From Wagnerdoeblera intermedia (lineage in GTDB: Bacteria; Pseudomonadota; Alphaproteobacteria; Rhodobacterales; Rhodobacteraceae), in NCBI RefSeq assembly GCF_042647465.1, contig NZ_JBHRVN010000008.1: a stretch of 64,000 nucleotides of DNA. One strand, 5' to 3'. The position numbers and the translations under genes are program-made. Within the stretch, counting starts at the first letter, position 1; the number at the start of each line of letters is the position of its first letter. The notes under the pieces were generated by a model. It was not told where the DNA came from. It did not search any database and saw nothing but the letters and a program-made list of their open reading frames with translations. Shown piece after piece: positions 8,984 to 18,601 of this stretch.

Positions 8984-10237
8984 ATGACGCGAACATATTC
9001 CGCCCTCACCCTGCTCAAAGAGGGCCTGAACGGCCAGAAAGGCTGGGAGCCTGCCTGGAGATCGCCTGAACCCAAAAACCGCTATGATCTTCTGATTATC
9101 GGTGGCGGCGGTCATGGTCTGGCAACGGCTTATTACCTGGCCAAAACCCATGGCATCACCAATATCGCGGTGATCGAAAAGGGCTGGATCGGCGGTGGCA
9201 ACACCGGGCGCAACACGACTGTTGTGCGGTCAAACTACTTCTTCCCCGAAAGCGTGCGCCTTTATGATATGGCGCTGAAGCTTTATGAGGGGCTGTCGAA
9301 AGAGCTGAATTATAACATCATGCTCTCGCAGCGCGGCATGATCTCGCTCGCTCATACGCCCGCCGAGATGGAGATGTCGGCGCGGATCGTGAATGCGATG
9401 CAGATCAACGGCACCGATGCCGAACTCTTTGGCCCAGAAGACGTCAAACGGGTGCTGCCGATCTATAACTTCAGCGAACGCGCCCGCTATCCGGCGCTCG
9501 GGGGCGTCTGGCAGGGCCGTTCGGGCACCGCGCGCCATGATGCCGTCGCCTGGGGCTATGCCCGCGGCGCTTCGGCCATGGGGGTTGATATCATCCAGCA
9601 GTGCGAAGTCCTCGATTTCATCATCGAGGGCGGACGCTGCCGCGGCGTGAAAACCACCAAAGGTGAGATCCGCGCCGAGCGCACCGGCATGGCCGTGGCA
9701 GGCCATTCCTCGCAGATGGCGGCAAAAGCGGGCTTCCGCCTCCCGGTCACCTCTTATGCGCTTCAGGCCTGCGTCTCTGAGCCGGTAAAGCCGGTTCTGG
9801 ACACCATTGTCCTGTCGCCGGGCGCCGGCACCTATGCCAGCCAGTCCGACAAGGGCGAGATGGTGGTGGGCGGCGGCCTCGACCGCGTGCCCTCCTATGG
9901 CCAGCGCGGCAACCTTCCGGTTCTGGAAACCGTGCTGTCGGGCCTTGTTGAGATGTTCCCCTCGTTCCGTCAGCTGAAGCTGATGCGGCAATGGGCAGGC
10001 ATCGTGGATGTGGTCCCTGACAGCTCGCCCATCATCGGCGAAAGCCCACTTCCGGGGCTGTTCCTTAACTGCGGCTGGGGCACCGGCGGCTTCAAGGCGA
10101 TCCCGGCGGGCGGCACGCTGCTGGCGCATCTGCTGGCCACCGGGCAGCACCATGACATCTCGCGTCCCTTTGATCTGGACCGCTTCACCACCGGCCGCCT
10201 CATCGATGAGGCTGCGGGCTCCGGCATCGCGCACTGA
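8984..10237 (+). CDS. soxB: Sarcosine oxidase subunit beta
   Basis: Catalytic FAD/FMN subunit that demethylates sarcosine to glycine in the cytosol. At 417 residues it has normal length. The FAD-binding motif YDLLIIGGGGHGLATAYYLAKTHGI is at residues 34-58, followed by GNTGRNTTVVRSNYF. The SGTARHDAVAWGYARGA segment near residue 183 carries the histidine region used for covalent FMN attachment in this family. The C-terminal LNCGWGTGGFKAIPAGG is typical. First gene of soxBDAG. Confidence 0.95.
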   Translation: MTRTYSALTLLKEGLNGQKGWEPAWRSPEPKNRYDLLIIGGGGHGLATAYYLAKTHGITNIAVIEKGWIGGGNTGRNTTVVRSNYFFPESVRLYDMALKLYEGLSKELNYNIMLSQRGMISLAHTPAEMEMSARIVNAMQINGTDAELFGPEDVKRVLPIYNFSERARYPALGGVWQGRSGTARHDAVAWGYARGASAMGVDIIQQCEVLDFIIEGGRCRGVKTTKGEIRAERTGMAVAGHSSQMAAKAGFRLPVTSYALQACVSEPVKPVLDTIVLSPGAGTYASQSDKGEMVVGGGLDRVPSYGQRGNLPVLETVLSGLVEMFPSFRQLKLMRQWAGIVDVVPDSSPIIGESPLPGLFLNCGWGTGGFKAIPAGGTLLAHLLATGQHHDISRPFDLDRFTTGRLIDEAAGSGIAH

Positions 10238-10247
10238 GGGCTGATCC

Positions 10248-10517
10248 ATGCAAATCTTTTCCTGTCCCTTCTGCGGTGAGCGTCCCGAAGTTGAGTTCCA
10301 CTTCGGCGGCGATCTGGGCAACCTGCGCCCCGAGGGGTTCCAGTCGGTCAGCGCTGAGACCTGGTCGCAATACCTCTATTTCCGTAACAATCCCAAGGGT
10401 GTGGCCCGTGAATTCTGGCTGCATCTGCCCTGTGGCGAGCTTTTCGCCCTGGAGCGTGACACCGTGACCATGCAGGCCGCCCCCGGCCGGGCCCTGAGCC
10501 ATGAGGCTGACAAATGA
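10248..10517 (+). CDS. soxD: Sarcosine oxidase subunit delta
   Basis: Small zinc-binding subunit (89 residues) of heterotetrameric sarcosine oxidase. It shows the N-terminal CPFCGERPEVEFHFGG and the downstream HLPCGELFALERDT, which supply the zinc ligands. It starts 10 bp after soxB and overlaps soxA by 4 bp (ATGA), so translation is probably coupled. Confidence 0.93.
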   Translation: MQIFSCPFCGERPEVEFHFGGDLGNLRPEGFQSVSAETWSQYLYFRNNPKGVAREFWLHLPCGELFALERDTVTMQAAPGRALSHEADK

Positions 10518-13372
10518 GTGCGAAACGCCTCTCCCAGGGCGGTGAGATCGACCGCCGCAAAAAGATCCGCTTCACCTTCGACGGCCGCGTTGTTGAAGGC
10601 TTTGAGGGCGACACTTTCGCCTCGGCTCTGCTGGCCGCGGGTCACAAAGTGGTGGCGCGCAGCTTCAAATACCGCCGTCCGCGCGGAATTTTCGCCGCCG
10701 GTGTCGAAGAGCCCAACGCCTATGCCGATCTGCGCCAGGAGGGTGCGGATGCCCCGCGCATTAACCTGCGTCTGACGACGGAGGCGGCCGTCAACGGCGT
10801 CGCGCTGAAATCGGCCTCGACCAGCCCCACGGCTCTGCATGATGCGACAGGGTTCATTGACCTCTTCTCGCGCTTCATTCCTTCGGGCTTTTATTACAAG
10901 ACCTTCATCTGGCCGAACTGGCATCTTTTTGAGCCGAAGATCCGCGAGATGGCGGGTCTGGGCAAAGTGGATGTGAAAGCAACCGGCCCTGAGGGCGCGC
11001 AGATCAACCATCACTGTGATGCGGTGGTTGTGGGCGCGGGGCCGGTGGGTCTGGCCTCGGCGCTGATGCTGGCGCGGGCGGGCAAATCGGTCGTGCTTTG
11101 CGACGATCAGAGCCGGATGGGCGGCAGCCTTTTGTCGCGCGAGGCCACCATCGCGGGTCTGCCGGGCGCGGTCTGGCTGCAGGACACGCTCGCTGAACTG
11201 CGCAGGCTCGGTGTGACGCTGCTGCCGCGCACCACGGCCTTCGGGCTTTACGACCACAACCTCATTGCACTGAACCAGCGCGCTGAGGGCGACCGCCCCG
11301 AGCAGCTCTGGCGGGTGCGCGCGGACCGCATCGTGCTGGCCACCGGCGCGATTGACCGCCCGCTGCCCTTTGATCGCAATGACATCCCCGGCGTTATGTC
11401 GGCCCATGGCGCGCTGACCTATCTGAAGCGCTATGGCGTGCTGGTGGGCGAGCGCATCGTTCTCGCCACCAACAACGCTGCCGGGGCAGAGGCCGCGCTG
11501 GCGCTGGCGGGAGCTGGCGCAGAGGTGACCCTGGTCGATTACCGCAGCACCGGCGAAAAGCTGGATGCGCCGCGCCTGCGCCATCTGCAGGGGCTGCGCG
11601 TGACCGCGGCGAAGGGCCGCAAAGAGGTCACGGCAGCAAAGCTCTCTAACGGCGAAACGCTGCCCTGTGACGTGCTGCTGGTTTCGGGCGGGCTGACACC
11701 GACGATCCACCTTTACGCCCAGGCCAAAGGCAAACTGCGCTTTGATGAGCAGGCGCTTGCGCTGGTGCCCGTCACCGATCTTCCCGGCGTCACGGTGCTT
11801 GGCGGGGCCAATGGCCGCTTTGCGCTCGATGAGGCGCTGGCCGATCTGCCCGCAGCCCTTGGTCTTGAAGGCAGCGCCCCCGAAGCCAAAGGCACGCCCT
11901 GGGACATCACCCCCGCCTGGCCGGAGCCGTCGATGCCGGGCCGGGTCTGGATTGACTATCAGCACGATGTGACGACCAAAGACGTGGCCCTTGCCGCGCG
12001 GGAAAACTTTGTCTCGGTCGAGCACCTCAAGCGCTATACCACCCTTGGCATGGCGACCGATCAGGGCAAAACCTCAAACCTCAACGGCCTGTCGCTGATG
12101 GGGCAACTGACCGGGCGTTCGATCCCCGAGGTGGGCACCACCACCTACCGCCCGCCCTTCACCCCGGTGCCCTATGTCAGCTTAGCCGGGAACCGCGGTG
12201 GCGAGCGGATGAACCCGCTGCGCCGCCTGGCCTGTGAGGCCGAACACCGCGCGCTGGAGGCCAGTTTCGGGGACTACGGCGGCTGGCTGCGCCCGGCCTT
12301 CTATGGCCGCGATGAGGGCGCGATCCTGAGCGAGGCCCGTATGGCCCGTGACAGCGTGGGTCTTTTTGACGCCTCCCCCCTGGGGAAGATCGAGGTGATG
12401 GGGCCGGATGCGGCGGAGTTCCTTGATTTCATCTATTACAACACCGTCTCCACGGTGAAACCGGGCGGCTGCCGCTATGGCTTCATCCTGTCGGAAAGCG
12501 GCATTGTCTATGATGACGGTGTGCTGGTGCGCCTCGATGACACGCGCTTTATCGTCTCCTGTTCGTCGAGCCACGTCGCAGGCGTGCATGGCATGCTGGA
12601 GGAATGGCGTCAGGATCGCTTCCCCGAAAAGCAGATCTTCATCCATAACGCGACGGCGGAAACCGCGACCCTGACCGTCACCGGCCCGAAAGCCCGTGAC
12701 GTGATCCGCGCCGCCGGGATTGAAGCCGACCTCTCGGATGAAGGCTTCCGCCATATGACCACCCTTTGGGGGCGGTTCGGGGGGCAGGAGCTGCGGCTGA
12801 CCCGCGTCAGCTTCACCGGGGACCGCTCTTACGAGCTCTCGATCCGCCAGGATCTGGCACCGGCGCTCTGGCAGGCGCTGCATGGCGCGGCCAAAGCGGC
12901 AGGCGGCGGCGCTGTGGGGGTTGAGGCGATCATGATCCTGCGGGCCGAGAAAGGCTTTATCGTCATCGGCAAGGACAGCGACGGGATGTCGCGCCCGATG
13001 GATCTGGGCCTGGCCGGACCCCTGAAGAACAAGAAGGTCGAATTCGTCGGCCGCCGTTCGCTGCTTCAGGATGAGGCGCAGCGCGATGACCGCAACCAGC
13101 TGGTCGGTCTGGTGCCGAGCGATGGTCTGGGCCTGCTGCCGGTGGGCGCGCATGGGCTCGACCTCTCAGGCGCGGCCCCGCGTTCGATCGGCTATGTCAC
13201 CTCAAGCTATGAAAGCGTCTCGCTGCCCCATCCGGTCGCCCTTGGCCTGATTGAGCGCGGCGCAGCCCGCCACGGCGAAGAGATCACCCTGCAGCATCTT
13301 GGCCAGCGCCGCCGCGCCCGTATCGCGCCGCCCTGTGCCTTCGACCCCAAAGGAGACCGCCTCAATGCTTGA
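10514..13372 (+). CDS. soxA: Sarcosine oxidase subunit alpha
   Basis: 952-residue subunit with three parts: an N-terminal ubiquitin-like/2Fe-2S-fold domain (RFTFDGRVVEGFEGDTFASALLAAG ... FKYRRPRGIFAAG), a central NAD-binding Rossmann domain (DAVVVGAGPVGLASALMLARAGKSVVLCDDQ, near residue 170) and a C-terminal aminomethyltransferase (GcvT-like) domain from about residue 580 that binds THF and captures the methyl group. Length and order are standard. It overlaps soxD by 4 bp and soxG by 8 bp. Confidence 0.95.
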   Translation: MSAKRLSQGGEIDRRKKIRFTFDGRVVEGFEGDTFASALLAAGHKVVARSFKYRRPRGIFAAGVEEPNAYADLRQEGADAPRINLRLTTEAAVNGVALKSASTSPTALHDATGFIDLFSRFIPSGFYYKTFIWPNWHLFEPKIREMAGLGKVDVKATGPEGAQINHHCDAVVVGAGPVGLASALMLARAGKSVVLCDDQSRMGGSLLSREATIAGLPGAVWLQDTLAELRRLGVTLLPRTTAFGLYDHNLIALNQRAEGDRPEQLWRVRADRIVLATGAIDRPLPFDRNDIPGVMSAHGALTYLKRYGVLVGERIVLATNNAAGAEAALALAGAGAEVTLVDYRSTGEKLDAPRLRHLQGLRVTAAKGRKEVTAAKLSNGETLPCDVLLVSGGLTPTIHLYAQAKGKLRFDEQALALVPVTDLPGVTVLGGANGRFALDEALADLPAALGLEGSAPEAKGTPWDITPAWPEPSMPGRVWIDYQHDVTTKDVALAARENFVSVEHLKRYTTLGMATDQGKTSNLNGLSLMGQLTGRSIPEVGTTTYRPPFTPVPYVSLAGNRGGERMNPLRRLACEAEHRALEASFGDYGGWLRPAFYGRDEGAILSEARMARDSVGLFDASPLGKIEVMGPDAAEFLDFIYYNTVSTVKPGGCRYGFILSESGIVYDDGVLVRLDDTRFIVSCSSSHVAGVHGMLEEWRQDRFPEKQIFIHNATAETATLTVTGPKARDVIRAAGIEADLSDEGFRHMTTLWGRFGGQELRLTRVSFTGDRSYELSIRQDLAPALWQALHGAAKAAGGGAVGVEAIMILRAEKGFIVIGKDSDGMSRPMDLGLAGPLKNKKVEFVGRRSLLQDEAQRDDRNQLVGLVPSDGLGLLPVGAHGLDLSGAAPRSIGYVTSSYESVSLPHPVALGLIERGAARHGEEITLQHLGQRRRARIAPPCAFDPKGDRLNA

Positions 13373-13874
13373 TCGCGGCACATTCTGGGCCCCTGCGGCC
13401 GAAGCCTGCGCAGGTTTCAGCACCCCCAACCTGACCGTGCGTCTGCTGCCGGTGATCGCGCAGCAGATGGTCAGCGGGGATCTGGACGCAGCCCTTGCGC
13501 GCCACGGCCTGGCCCAAGCGGGTGGTCTGCTGGCGGAAGTGCCCGAAGGCATCCACGCGCTGCGCCTTGCGCGCAATCGTGCGCTGATCGTGGGCGTCGC
13601 GGGTGAGGCGCAATCGGCCGGCTTTTCCGATGGTGTGGCCGTCACCCCGATGAGCGGAGCGCTGGCGGTGCTGGAACTCTCCGGCCCGAAAACCTTTGAG
13701 GCGCTTCAGCGCGCCTCAGCCATCGATTTTCGCAAGCCTTCGCCCTGCGCGGCGCTGAACTTTGCCGGGGTCACCTGCGTTCTGGCACAGCAGGAGGGCC
13801 GTCTGCGTCTGCATCTCGACCGCGGGCTGGTGGCCTATATGTGCGACTGGCTGAAGACCTGCGGCGCGGCCTGA
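13365..13874 (+). CDS. soxG: Sarcosine oxidase subunit gamma
   Basis: 169 residues from an ATG inside the end of soxA. It is a GcvT-like small subunit (MSGALAVLELSGPKTFEALQRASAIDF ... YMCDWLKTCG). Position as the last sox gene and length match SoxG; the sequence is less conserved than the other subunits. A terminator follows. Confidence 0.9.
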   Translation: MLDRGTFWAPAAEACAGFSTPNLTVRLLPVIAQQMVSGDLDAALARHGLAQAGGLLAEVPEGIHALRLARNRALIVGVAGEAQSAGFSDGVAVTPMSGALAVLELSGPKTFEALQRASAIDFRKPSPCAALNFAGVTCVLAQQEGRLRLHLDRGLVAYMCDWLKTCGAA

Positions 13875-13895
13875 CATCTGCGACATAAGCACCTG

Positions 13896-13925
13896 AAAAG
13901 GGTCGGCATTCTGCCGGCCCTTTTT
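13896..13925 (+). terminator. Rho-independent terminator of soxBDAG
   Basis: AAAAGGGTCGGC and GCCGGCCCTTTT pair through 12 bp (one G-U) around loop ATTCT, ending in a T run, 22 bp after soxG. Confidence 0.9.
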
Positions 13926-14055
13926 CTTTGCGACATGGCCCGCCGTTGCGCAGAAAATTACCCTCTGCATGGCTGAGGTTTCCGAATATGACCAAGGCGC
14001 AGGCCTCTGCGCAGGTTTCTGTTTGTAGTTCTCAATACATGCCTGTACAGATGTC

Positions 14056-14087
14056 TTCTGTCAGGATGTGACAGAACCGTGACAGAA
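14056..14087. promoter_or_regulatory. Triple TGACAGAA operator upstream of TRAP system 1
   Basis: TTCTGTCA (14056-14063) and TGACAGAA (14069-14076) form a perfect 8-bp inverted repeat with a 5-bp spacer. A third TGACAGAA follows at 14080-14087, exactly 11 bp (one helical turn) after the second. A CTGTACAG palindrome lies just before (14043-14050). The 306-bp stretch 13926-14231 holds no gene, so this is the likely control region of the TRAP operon. Confidence 0.6.
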
Positions 14088-14231
14088 CCCGGCGCTCGTT
14101 CGAGGATCTGCCCGTTCCTGCCACAGGATCTGGGCGATCGCCGTTCCGTCGAGCCGCTCAGCCTAAACATAAGTGAACGGAAAAGCCGGAGCTGGCCCCG
14201 GCACCCTATGGCCCGTGATGGAGAGCTGAGC

Positions 14232-15224
14232 ATGACCGTCAAACTTCTGAGCCTGGCCCTTGCGGGCTGTCTGAGCCTGGCCTCGCCGGCGCTGTCGGAA
14301 ACCGTTCTGAAAATCGCCACCGATTCCGGCGCCAAAGGCTCAGCCCCCGGCGATGCCATTGAGGCCTGGGCAAAGAAGATCGAAGACGGCACCCAGGGTG
14401 AAGTCAAATTCGAGATCTTCTACCAGAACGAACTCGGCGGTCAGCAGGAGGTTTTTGACCTTCTGATGGCAGGCGACGTTGATCTGATGCTCAACTGGCC
14501 GATGACCTCTTATGACCAGCGTATCTCGCTGCTTTACACCCCCTATCTCTTCACCAACTGGGAAGACGGTCTGAAAGCCTATGCGCCCGACGGCTGGATG
14601 AGCGAGGCCATGGGCAAAATCTATGAAGATCAGGGTCTGGTCTTTATGGGCGCCTGGCCCGAGGGCTTCAACGGCATCGGCACCAAGGGTGGTCATGCAA
14701 CCTCGGTCGAAGAGGCTGCGAAGTTCAAAGTCCGCGTCCCGCCGGTCTTCCCCTTCACCGAAATCGTTCAGGCGCTTGGCTATCAGACCGCGGCCATCGA
14801 CTGGGGCGAGCTTTATTCCGCGATCCAGACCGGGATCGTGGCCGGTGACGGCGCCAATATCATCTTCTACGATCTGACCTATTTCCCGGATCTGCTGACC
14901 GACTGGACCTACACCCGCGCCCAGCTGATCACCGGTGTCCTGACCGCCAATGCTGAAAGCCTTGAAAAGCTCTCGCCGGAGCATCAGGAAGTTGTCCGCG
15001 CTGCCGCCCGCGAAGTGATGGAAGACCGGTTCGCCGCCGCAGAAGCCGCGAACATTGCCGATGCGGAGAAGTGGAAAGCGCTCGGCCATGCGTTCATCGA
15101 GCCTACTGAGGAGCAGATGAAGGCCATGGTCGCCACCGTGCGCGAGAAAGTCTGGCCGCAGATGGAGCCGCTGCTGGGCGAAGAGCTGATGACGCTCGTG
15201 CGTGAAAACGCATCGAAAATCTGA
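14232..15224 (+). CDS. TRAP transporter solute-binding protein (DctP family), system 1
   Basis: Periplasmic binding protein that delivers a carboxylate to the membrane subunits. ATG 14232 follows GGAGAG. A signal peptide (MTVKLLSLALAGCLSLASPALS) precedes the mature protein ETVLKIATDSG. Family segments are present: FYQNELGGQQEVFDLLMAGDVDLMLNW and KFKVRVPPVFPFTEIVQALGYQTAAIDWGELYSAIQTGIVAGDGA, where the conserved Arg near residue 180 clamps the substrate carboxylate. 330 residues is standard. Followed by DctQ (8 bp) and DctM. Confidence 0.92.
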   Translation: MTVKLLSLALAGCLSLASPALSETVLKIATDSGAKGSAPGDAIEAWAKKIEDGTQGEVKFEIFYQNELGGQQEVFDLLMAGDVDLMLNWPMTSYDQRISLLYTPYLFTNWEDGLKAYAPDGWMSEAMGKIYEDQGLVFMGAWPEGFNGIGTKGGHATSVEEAAKFKVRVPPVFPFTEIVQALGYQTAAIDWGELYSAIQTGIVAGDGANIIFYDLTYFPDLLTDWTYTRAQLITGVLTANAESLEKLSPEHQEVVRAAAREVMEDRFAAAEAANIADAEKWKALGHAFIEPTEEQMKAMVATVREKVWPQMEPLLGEELMTLVRENASKI

Positions 15225-15232
15225 GCCGGATC

Positions 15233-15739
15233 ATGCTCGGCTTTTTGAAACTCTGCGACAGGGGGCTTGACGGCCTCCTGCGCGTCCTGGTGATCGTGAC
15301 CTCTGCGGTGATTACACTTGCACTGGTTGCGCTTGTTATCCTGCGGTATTTCTTTGATCTTTCGCTCGCTGGTATGCATGAGACGAGCCTCTTTGCCGCC
15401 ATGTGGCTTTACATGGGCGGCGCGGTTCTTGCGACCCGGCGGCGCGAGCATCTGGTGGTGGATTTCCTTGCCGGCTCATTGCAGTCGCCGCGTGCAAAGG
15501 CGCTGCATGATCTGCTGATCTCGGTGCTGACCCTGGTGGTGGTGGTGTTCTTTGCCCAATGGGTCTGGGGCATGTTCGCCTGGGGGATGAAGCGCCCGCA
15601 GACCATCCCGGTTCTCAATGTGCCCCTGTGGTGGGCTCAGGCGCCTCTGGCTTTGATGGTGGTCTCGGCCGCGCTTTACGGCCTGCGCGATCTGGCGCGG
15701 GCGGTCTGTGCGCTGAAATGCGCCGGTCTGAAAGGATAA
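15233..15739 (+). CDS. TRAP transporter small permease (DctQ family), system 1
   Basis: 168-residue inner-membrane protein with four predicted membrane helices (roughly 18-40, 55-75, 95-120 and 132-155). Its position between DctP and DctM and the ETSLFAAMWLYMGGAVLATRRREHLVVDF segment identify it as DctQ. Confidence 0.88.
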   Translation: MLGFLKLCDRGLDGLLRVLVIVTSAVITLALVALVILRYFFDLSLAGMHETSLFAAMWLYMGGAVLATRRREHLVVDFLAGSLQSPRAKALHDLLISVLTLVVVVFFAQWVWGMFAWGMKRPQTIPVLNVPLWWAQAPLALMVVSAALYGLRDLARAVCALKCAGLKG

Positions 15740-15743
15740 AGCC

Positions 15744-17033
15744 GTGGAATCGCTTTTCGTTCTGCTTTTGCTTCTGGCGCTTCTGGGGCTGGGTCTGCCC
15801 GTGGCCTGGTCTTTCGCCGGTGTCGTCGCGGCTCTGGCCTGGGTCTATGATGCCAATCTCAACACCCTGATGCTTCAGGGATTTCGCTCGCTGAACTCGG
15901 TGATCCTGCTGGCGCTGCCGCTGTTTATTCTGGCGGGCTACCTGATGGAATCGGGTGGCATCGCCGGGCGTCTGATCGCCTTTATTGAGATGCTGATCGG
16001 CCGGCGGCGCGGCGGTATGGGCACTGCGATGGTCGGAGCCTCGGGCCTTTTCGGCGCGATTGCGGGCACGGCCTCGGCGGCGGTTGCGGCAATCGGCACG
16101 CTGATGATCGACCCGATGGAGAAGCGCGGCTATCCGCGCGGCTATTCGGCGGCGCTGCTGGGAATTTCCTCGCTGATCGGCATTCTGATCCCGCCCTCGA
16201 TCACCATGATCCTCTTTGCCGTGGCGACGCAGCAGTCGGTGGCGGCCTGTTTTGCGGCCTCGATCGTTCCGGGTCTGCTGCTGATGGGCGGGCTGATGGT
16301 CTTCAACCGCTTTCAGGTCGGCCGCAGTTTTCATGAGACCCCCGCGCCCGCGGCTCTGCCGATGCGCGAAAAGATGGCGATCACCGCGCGGACCCTTCCG
16401 GCCCTGCTGGTGCCGCTGATCATCATCGGCGGGATCTATGGGGGTGTCTTTACCCCCACAGAGGCTGCAGCCTTTGCCGTGCTTGCAGCGGTTCTGATCG
16501 GCATGTTCATCTACCGCGATATGACCGTGAAGAAGATGTGCAACAGCGCGGTGCAGGCGGCGGAGACGACCGGCTCAATCGTGCTGATCCTGCTCTTTTC
16601 CTTCATCATCGGCCGGATCATGGTCTCGCAGCGCATCCCGCAGGAGCTGACCGAGCTGGTTATGGCCGCGGTTGAGGATCCGATCCTCGTCATCCTGCTG
16701 GTGGTGAGCTTTCTGATTGTGGTCGGTGCGATCATTGATGACGTCTCGATCACCGTGGTCATCGCCCCGCTGCTGCTGCCGCTGATGGTCTCGGTGGATG
16801 TTCATCCGGTGCATTTCGCGTCCATCGTGGCGACCTCTGTGGTGATCGGTGCCAACAGCCCGCCGATGGCACCGCTGCTCTATATGGCATGCCGGATCGG
16901 CAAAGCGCCGGTGGGACAGGCCGTGATGCCGGCACTGAAGCTGATCCTCTGGGTGGCAATGCCGCTGATGCTGGTCACGACTTTTGTCCCGGCACTGTCG
17001 CTGGCGCTGCCACGCTGGCTGGGCCTGATGTAA
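15744..17033 (+). CDS. TRAP transporter large permease (DctM family), system 1
   Basis: 429-residue ion-coupled membrane subunit with about 12 hydrophobic segments. DctM signatures include SGLFGAIAGTASAAVAAIGTLMIDPMEKRGY, LIGILIPPSITMILFAV and GGVFTPTEAAAFAV. It lies 4 bp after DctQ and ends at a strong terminator, completing an operon in the order P-Q-M. The substrate cannot be read from sequence. Confidence 0.93.
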   Translation: MESLFVLLLLLALLGLGLPVAWSFAGVVAALAWVYDANLNTLMLQGFRSLNSVILLALPLFILAGYLMESGGIAGRLIAFIEMLIGRRRGGMGTAMVGASGLFGAIAGTASAAVAAIGTLMIDPMEKRGYPRGYSAALLGISSLIGILIPPSITMILFAVATQQSVAACFAASIVPGLLLMGGLMVFNRFQVGRSFHETPAPAALPMREKMAITARTLPALLVPLIIIGGIYGGVFTPTEAAAFAVLAAVLIGMFIYRDMTVKKMCNSAVQAAETTGSIVLILLFSFIIGRIMVSQRIPQELTELVMAAVEDPILVILLVVSFLIVVGAIIDDVSITVVIAPLLLPLMVSVDVHPVHFASIVATSVVIGANSPPMAPLLYMACRIGKAPVGQAVMPALKLILWVAMPLMLVTTFVPALSLALPRWLGLM

Positions 17034-17040
17034 GAAAGAA

Positions 17041-17066
17041 AGCCGGCGGAGACGCCGGCTTTTTTA
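17041..17066 (+). terminator. Rho-independent terminator of TRAP system 1
   Basis: AGCCGGCG / CGCCGGCT with GAGA loop, followed by TTTTTT, 8 bp after the DctM stop. Confidence 0.92.
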
Positions 17067-17100
17067 TGTCTGCCCATCGGATTACGGGGCGAAGTTAAAG

Positions 17101-17127
17101 CAGCGCCTGAAGATCGGTCAGGCGTTG
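17101..17127. promoter_or_regulatory. Near-perfect dyad in the leader of the beta-oxidation cluster
   Basis: CAGCGCCTGA, 7-bp spacer, TCAGGCGTTG: ten-base arms with one mismatch. A second dyad, GCAGAC / GTCTGC (17382-17400), lies 23 bp before the thiolase start. The gap 17067-17422 (356 bp) holds no recognisable gene. These dyads could be operators or leader hairpins. Confidence 0.35.
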
Positions 17128-17422
17128 CCTCTGATGACACGGCGCTGTGGAACCTGATCCTCCCGGCGGGAACCACGCTGCCCGTCCTCCTCCACATCAC
17201 GTCACTCCCGAAGCAGCCATGGCTGCAGGGGGTGAGCCGCCCGGTCAATACCGGCTGCGGGCCATCCGCCTCAACCCGCGCTCTCACGAATATCCCGCTC
17301 GTCTTCTCGTCGAATGCGACGATGCCGCGCGGTTCCGGCCGGACTAGCCTTGTCATCAGGAGCGGGCGGCTCCGGCCCGGTGCAGACGGGGGCGGTCTGC
17401 CTGAGAGGACGGGAGGGACAGC

Positions 17423-18601
17423 ATGGCAGAGGCATATATCGTCAGCGCAATACGTACGGCGGGCGGGCGAAAGGGGGGGCGGCTTTCGAACTGGCACCCC
17501 GCTGATCTGGCCGCAGAGGTGATTGATGCGCTGGTCGCCCGCAGCGGGGCGGCGCCTGACAGCATTGACGATGTGGTGCTGGGCTGTGTGGGTCAGGTGG
17601 GCGAGCAGGCCTTTAACATTGCGCGCAATGCGGTGCTGGCCTCGTCGCTGCCCGAAAGCGTGCCGGGAACCTCTGTCGACCGGCAATGCGGCTCCTCGCA
17701 GCAGGCGATCCATTTTGCGGCTCAGGCGGTGATGTCGGGCACCATGGACTGCGTGATCGCGGCCGGGGTCGAATCCATGAGCCGCGTCCCCATGGGCATG
17801 GCCGACTGGCTGCCGCGTAAAAACGGCTACGGCAGCTACATCAGCCCCAATATCCGCCGCCGCTATCCGGGGATCATCTTCAACCAGTTTGAAGGCGCTG
17901 AGATGATCGCGCGCAAATACGGCTTCTCGCGGGAGATGCTCGACGCCTATGCGCTTCGCAGCCACCAGCGCGCGGCAGAGGCCGAGGACAAGGGCCATTT
18001 CACCGATGAAATCCTGCCCGTCGCGCTGCGCAATGAGGCGTTTGAGCCGACCGGAGAGATGCATCTGCACGACGAAGGCATCCGCCGCACCGCGAGTGCC
18101 GAGGGTCTGGCGGGGCTTGCGCCACTGGTTGAGGGCGGCGTTCTGACCGCCGGAAACGCCAGCCAGATGTGTGACGGTGCCGCCGGGGTGATGGTGGTCA
18201 ATGAGGCCGGGCTGAAGCGCCTCGGCGTCGCCCCCCTGGCGCGGATTGTGCATATGTCGGTGACCGGTGCCGATCCGGTGGTCATGCTTGAAGCGCCGAT
18301 CCCGGCCACGAAACGCGCCCTCGGCCTTGCGGGTCTGTCGATTGATGACATTGATCTTTTTGAGGTGAATGAGGCCTTTGCGCCGATCCCGCTGGCCTTT
18401 CAGGCCGCAACCGGCGCGGATCCGGCGCGGGTGAATGTGCGCGGCGGTGCCATTGCGCTTGGCCACCCCCTTGGCGGCAGCGGCGCCAAACTGATGACCA
18501 CGCTGATCCACGCGCTTGGCAAACGCAAAGCCCGCTACGGCCTGCAGACCATGTGCGAGGGCGGCGGTCTGGCCAATGTCACCATCATTGAGCGGCTCTG
18601 A
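17423..18601 (+). CDS. Acetyl-CoA acyltransferase (thiolase) 1
   Basis: Thiolase that splits 3-oxoacyl-CoA with CoA to acetyl-CoA and a shortened acyl-CoA. 392 residues. The nucleophilic cysteine is in VDRQCGSSQQAIHFAAQAV (near residue 92). The His motif is GGAIALGHPLGGSGAKL. The C-terminal cysteine segment reads TMCEGGGLANVTIIERL, and NEAFAPIPLAFQ is also present. A GGGAGG ribosome site precedes ATG. First gene of the cluster; the next gene starts on its stop codon (1-bp overlap). Confidence 0.93.
   Translation: MAEAYIVSAIRTAGGRKGGRLSNWHPADLAAEVIDALVARSGAAPDSIDDVVLGCVGQVGEQAFNIARNAVLASSLPESVPGTSVDRQCGSSQQAIHFAAQAVMSGTMDCVIAAGVESMSRVPMGMADWLPRKNGYGSYISPNIRRRYPGIIFNQFEGAEMIARKYGFSREMLDAYALRSHQRAAEAEDKGHFTDEILPVALRNEAFEPTGEMHLHDEGIRRTASAEGLAGLAPLVEGGVLTAGNASQMCDGAAGVMVVNEAGLKRLGVAPLARIVHMSVTGADPVVMLEAPIPATKRALGLAGLSIDDIDLFEVNEAFAPIPLAFQAATGADPARVNVRGGAIALGHPLGGSGAKLMTTLIHALGKRKARYGLQTMCEGGGLANVTIIERL

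Noticed and set aside
10376..12025. 549-codon minus-strand open frame opposite soxA
   Set aside because: Antisense of the highly conserved sarcosine oxidase alpha subunit; no recognisable domain.
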